The translations under genes and the position numbers were made by a program. A stretch of 64,000 nt of DNA, from the NCBI GenBank assembly GCA_045561055.1, contig JBJKYL010000017.1, forward strand, positions 342,723 through 406,722, in the 5' to 3' direction. The notes under the pieces are model-generated. The model saw nothing but the letters and a program-made list of their open reading frames with translations. It had not been told where the DNA came from and did no database searches. This document shows, one piece after another, positions 60,657 to 64,000 of the stretch. Each line of letters starts with the position of its first letter. Positions within the stretch are counted from its first letter, which is position 1. This DNA comes from SMWC01 sp045561055 (lineage in GTDB: Bacteria > Pseudomonadota > Gammaproteobacteria > Steroidobacterales > Rariloculaceae).

Positions 60657-61805
60657 TTAGCTAGCGTAAATTGCTTCATTTGAACTGCTGGCTTGAAAGG
60701 GTATTCGACAATCGACTCCCGTAAACTCGTATTCGTCAGCCGCGTAGGGTTTCTGCCAACTCATCTCCCATGGGCGATCTAGATACACCGGATCAGTGAT
60801 AACAATATTCATCTCGAGTAAAGGGCCGCGAGCGGGGTGGTTAGATCGCCGATAGGTCTCGACCGTTGTGACCTGATCGCTCAGCATGCTACCGGTAATC
60901 AACGAGAGCCTGCTCTCAAGCTGACTCGTTTCTATTACTAGCGCTCCGTTTTCGTAACGAGCTACGTGATGACCTAGCCGAGTATGCTCATTCGTCTCGA
61001 CACCCCGTCCATCCAGATAGATGACGCGCCCGTCTCCACCACCTTCAAACGTAATAACCACACGATCGTCGTGCTGCTCGATTTCAACAGCGTTGATGCT
61101 CATGACCGTACGCACAAGCCCCGGTGCTTCGCACTCGGTGAAGGCTGGATCGCTGGCGGGATCAAGCGCTACCTGGTTGGCTGCTCCCACTTCGTTCCAT
61201 GGCGGCGGGGTTCTACCTGTGCTACCTGAGGGACCGCCCATCCAAGTCCCAGCGAGATTCGGACGGCCATCGCTGAGTATCATAGCAAGGGGTTCGGCAG
61301 CACGCCTTTGAATCACAGAACCATCCGCACGGTCCACCACGAAAACGGTTTCCGTGCCAGTCAAAGCAAGGGCCTGAGCGGCGTGCCTTTCGACCGGGCT
61401 GATTCCCAGCACACGAATGACCGAATCGTCTGCAGGATCAATTTCAACGACAGTATCTATTTCTGCCCGGAAATCATGGCCCTCCAGCAGGATCATCGGC
61501 CCACCATCTCGCCTCGGACGACCAACCAGACGCAAGTACTGCCCTTCCTGGATCATGTTATCGGTCCAGCCCCAGCGGCGCATCGGGGCCGTCGCCGGCG
61601 CCGTAGCCATCCACTGCGTCTCAACATTATTCTCACCAACAACCGTAACAATTAGGTTTACATGGGGATTCTTGAAAATAAATTCGTTTACGTAGCCCTC
61701 GATTTCTATGGTCTCGTTGAGGTCGAACCACGGGGCATGCGCATGATGGGCATCAGTTCGCGTGATGAATCCTACAAAAAACAAGGCGAATAGTAACTTT
61801 TTCAT
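60657..61805 (-). CDS. DUF6152-type secreted protein, subfamily B
   Basis: ATG 61805 is chosen because AAGGG lies about 10 bases before it and a signal peptide follows (KKLLFALFFVGFITRTDA); the frame opens 81 bases earlier. The 382-residue protein would start HHAHAPWF when mature. It has ETIEIEGYVNEFIFKNPHVN and MATAPATAPMRRWGWTDN, SDGRPNLAGTWMG, FTECEAPGLVRTVMSINAV, RVIYLDGRGVETNEHTRLGH and LSDQVTTVETYRRS, and ends VDCRIPF. A longer middle (VEIDPADDSVIRVLGISPVE and a repeat-like VVDRADGSVIQRRAAEPL) adds length. It pairs with the subfamily A gene at 59480. Confidence 0.8.
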   Translation of the reverse strand: MKKLLFALFFVGFITRTDAHHAHAPWFDLNETIEIEGYVNEFIFKNPHVNLIVTVVGENNVETQWMATAPATAPMRRWGWTDNMIQEGQYLRLVGRPRRDGGPMILLEGHDFRAEIDTVVEIDPADDSVIRVLGISPVERHAAQALALTGTETVFVVDRADGSVIQRRAAEPLAMILSDGRPNLAGTWMGGPSGSTGRTPPPWNEVGAANQVALDPASDPAFTECEAPGLVRTVMSINAVEIEQHDDRVVITFEGGGDGRVIYLDGRGVETNEHTRLGHHVARYENGALVIETSQLESRLSLITGSMLSDQVTTVETYRRSNHPARGPLLEMNIVITDPVYLDRPWEMSWQKPYAADEYEFTGVDCRIPFQASSSNEAIYAS

Positions 61806-62189
61806 CGGGTGATACCCTTTGTTACTTGAAGCCCTGATGATACCTTGGACGGAACTATCGATGAACCATAATAGGGAGCGAAACACAGCGCGTTAGGAAT
61901 AACCATAAACCTAAGCTTTGTATTCCCCCTAGTTTTGTCTTGAGCGACTCTTCACAGCCAACAGTTGGCGTCGTAAGTCCTATCGCTTTGCTTACTTAAG
62001 GTCGTCCGCGCTATTCGTTCGAGCCTCACCAAATAAAATATCTGGCGCGAGGCTACATCCCTCCTCAGAACCAAAACAAGCAGAGATGCGCTAACGTCTA
62101 GTCTCCGTCCATTCATTGCTAACTCGCCGGATCCATTTCATTATAAGTAAGTCGGCTTGAATTTATTCGCGTTCGCGGGGAGCAGAAGA
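61806..62189 (+). other. Gap without a recognised gene
   Basis: About 380 bases between the subfamily B gene and the broken gene at 62190. I see no supported reading frame, stable hairpin with T run, or tRNA. A short minus-strand stretch near 62097-62170 (MKWIRRVSNEWTETRR) is open but too short to assign. Confidence 0.4.
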
Positions 62190-62535
62190 TCACAGGATGA
62201 GTTGACGGCCGTTGGCCCTTAATAAAGATGGATCCCGCGTCTGATATTCATCAACGACTCCGAGACCTCCCGGCACGTAACCGACGACTCCAAGATACAG
62301 GACCTCCGGAGCAGGTAGAGGACCATGCAGCCCTTCGATCAAAGCCATAGCAGGCCGAGCGTTATGCGCTTCTAGCTCGTAGTTAGCTTCGTTAAGAGTT
62401 TGCCAAATCCCGTTAAGGTTCGGCCGACCGTCAGACAATCGTTGTGGTTCGTACGGTTGGTCTTGAGAGTAACTAAATCTGGCGTTAGCTAGAGCCAGAA
62501 AAACAAAAAAACGTCAAATAACAACGTTTTTCCAT
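62190..62535 (-). pseudogene. Broken secreted protein of the SDGRPNLNG type, frameshifted and truncated
   Basis: ATG 62535 opens a signal peptide MEKRCYLTFF, which runs into a T7 run at 62505-62511. Removing one T gives VFLALANARFSYSQDQPYEP and then joins the main frame (SDGRPNLNGIWQTLNEANYE, LEAHNARPAMALIEGLHGP, VVGYVPGGLGVVDEYQT) to the stop at 62190. The SDGRPNLNG motif is the same as in the subfamily B paralogues (NDGRPNLNGMW, SDGRPNLAGTW). The repaired product would be 114 residues, whereas relatives that I know of by this motif continue for several hundred, so the C-terminus is lost too. Confidence 0.65.
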
Positions 62536-62575
62536 AGACCCAAATATACCGATAACCTTCTGTCTCGAGAAAGAG

Positions 62576-62652
<77 letters not shown>

Positions 62653-62776
62653 ATCGCGAGCGGGGATAATACTAGTGGGTCTAAAGACCTGCAAGGCCTA
62701 CGAATATATTCATAAATATAGACATACAATTAACACGCTTATAGCGTGCTGAAACATCCGCAATCATCGACCGTTT

Positions 62777-64000
62777 CTACAACAGAACGCGACTACAGAG
62801 CTCCAGCAACCCACCAGGGAAAAAACCCAGCACGAGCAGCGCGAGTGTGTTCACGCTAAGCACTACACGGAAATCAAGTTCGGCGGTCAAAGGCATCTCA
62901 TCCTCAGGCTCCATGAAGTACATAAACCATACAATTCTTAGGTAATAGAATGCACCGATGACCGCGAACGCAATACCGGTGATGGCGAGCCAAAGCATAT
63001 CGGCATCAATCACACTCTCAAGCACGACGAGTTTAGCGTAGAAGCCTACAAACGGCGGCACGCCGGCCAAGCTAAACATCACTATCAGCATCATGAATGC
63101 AAACCACGGGCTACGCGCGTTGAGACCTCTGAAGTCGGCCGTTCTCTCTGCCTCGAAACCTTTGCGACTCAGAAGGATAATCATACCGAAAGCAGCGGCG
63201 GCAGTAATCGAGTAGACTAGCGTATAAAACAGCGCCGCGGCTATGCCAGTCTCCGTACCTGCGACAAACCCCATAAGAACAAAGCCAACATGCGAAATCG
63301 TGGAATACGCCAACATTCGCTTGAGATTATCCTGCACAAGCGCGACTAAATTACCTATACCTAAAGATAGAACCGACAGAATAGCTACCATGTCCTGCCA
63401 GCTAGCATGAAGACCACCTAGTCCTTCAACGAGGACGCGCCAGGCTAAAGCGAACGCTGCAATTTTGGGCGCGGTACCTATAAACAGTGCAACCGGTGCT
63501 GGGGCGCCCTGATAGACATCCGGCAGCCACATATGAAACGGTACAGCGCCAAATTTAAACGCAACACCAACGATAATGAAGGCTAACGCTAGTAACGTTG
63601 GTACGTTTAGCGCTTCATTTACTACGAAGTGAGCCGACAGCTCATCCAACTGCACTGTTCCAGTCACACCGTACAGAATAGAAACGCCATACAGCAGCGT
63701 TCCAGATGCGATCGCTCCCAACACGAAATACTTCATCGCCGCCTCTGCGGAATCAGCAGATTCACGATTAAAGGCCACCATCGCATAGAGAGATAGCGAC
63801 AAAATCTCTAGGCCTAAGTAAAGCGTCAAGAGACTATTAGCCGAGATCATTACCATGATACCGAGGAGACCAAACAGCCCGAGAATAAAGAACTCACCTT
63901 TAAACAAACCAGCTTGGATCAAGTAGTCACGAGAATACAAAAACGTAAGCGCCACTACGATATAGACGAACATCTTCAGCACATTACCCACCGGGTCTGC
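62777..64000 (-). CDS. nuoN: NADH-quinone oxidoreductase subunit N (partial)
   Basis: The last 407 residues of NuoN, a proton-pumping antiporter-like subunit of respiratory complex I; about 75 N-terminal residues lie beyond the window. About eleven hydrophobic segments are seen. Key conserved charged residues occur in LYLGLEILSLSLYAMVAF, AMKYFVLGAIASGTLLYGVS, FKFGAVPFHMWLPDVYQGAP and NLKRMLAYSTISHVGFVLMG (Glu, Lys, Lys, Lys/His). The C-terminus is intact. nuoN is normally the last gene of the nuo operon, and the tRNA follows on the same strand. Confidence 0.96.
   Translation of the reverse strand, partial: ADPVGNVLKMFVYIVVALTFLYSRDYLIQAGLFKGEFFILGLFGLLGIMVMISANSLLTLYLGLEILSLSLYAMVAFNRESADSAEAAMKYFVLGAIASGTLLYGVSILYGVTGTVQLDELSAHFVVNEALNVPTLLALAFIIVGVAFKFGAVPFHMWLPDVYQGAPAPVALFIGTAPKIAAFALAWRVLVEGLGGLHASWQDMVAILSVLSLGIGNLVALVQDNLKRMLAYSTISHVGFVLMGFVAGTETGIAAALFYTLVYSITAAAAFGMIILLSRKGFEAERTADFRGLNARSPWFAFMMLIVMFSLAGVPPFVGFYAKLVVLESVIDADMLWLAITGIAFAVIGAFYYLRIVWFMYFMEPEDEMPLTAELDFRVVLSVNTLALLVLGFFPGGLLELCSRVLL

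Noticed and set aside
62097..62170. Short minus-strand open stretch ending NEWTETRR
   Set aside because: About 23 codons between stops; too short and without a start signal to assign.

Overview
The window looks like a chromosomal segment of an uncultured, probably marine, sulfur-oxidising gammaproteobacterium. The order uvrC-pgsA-tRNA-Gly(GCC) matches the gammaproteobacterial order. A sat-aprM-aprB-aprA operon and a YeiH-type sulfate exporter give the sulfur-oxidising signature. No rRNA, CRISPR array, transposase, integrase or phage gene was seen. The order-level taxon is not decidable from the sequence alone.

Layout. 1-6.1 kb: end of an amidohydrolase, a formylglycine-generating-enzyme-like protein without the catalytic cysteines, a PhoD-like phosphatase lipoprotein, and small secreted proteins. 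6.2-13.2 kb: housekeeping genes (tRNA-Gly, pgsA, uvrC, family-5 uracil-DNA glycosylase, class II DAHP synthase, NfeD/slipin pair). 13.2-27.8 kb: a catabolic and transport block. It holds, on the minus strand, UbiD decarboxylase, a frameshifted CoxL-like molybdenum hydroxylase, a solute-binding protein without signal peptide, a Tat-exported thiamine-diphosphate enzyme, a cytochrome c and an IorAB-like molybdenum hydroxylase. A decayed TonB receptor end and a terminator follow. Divergently come TctC and a TctA-TctB fusion, then an RraA-like protein. 27.8-32.1 kb: MazG, Nudix, FumC, and PurB with a frameshift. 32.2-37.3 kb: secreted proteins, FKBP isomerase, DUF6152-type proteins and an amidohydrolase lipoprotein. 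37.6-44.4 kb: sulfite oxidation (sat, aprMBA) divergent from a small membrane protein, the sulfate exporter and a universal stress protein. 44.5-49.9 kb: DUF6152-type paralogues and a sulfatase. 50.2-58.9 kb: a lipid-modification operon headed by a B12-dependent light-sensing MerR regulator (LitR/CarH) with an operator-like repeat at its promoter. It contains two cyclopropane-synthase-family methyltransferases, a flavoprotein, DUF1365, DUF6134, DUF1295, DUF2878, a lipocalin and three small membrane proteins. 59.4-62.5 kb: two more DUF6152-type paralogues and a broken related gene. 62.5-64 kb: initiator tRNA and the end of nuoN.

The most distinctive feature is a repeated family of secreted proteins: seven apparently intact copies and at least four decayed copies in 64 kb. 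Nearly all are predicted to begin, after signal-peptide removal, with His-His, followed about 30 residues later by a conserved Pro-His. They fall into two subfamilies that tend to sit together, next to a sulfatase and an amidohydrolase. A second candidate system is an apparently periplasmic chain of thiamine-diphosphate enzyme, molybdenum hydroxylase and cytochrome c. A third is the light-regulated lipid operon.

Three reading-frame breaks (near 22180, 31077 and 62508) are each repaired by changing one base, two of them in T runs. At least the purB break is more likely a sequencing error than a real mutation.
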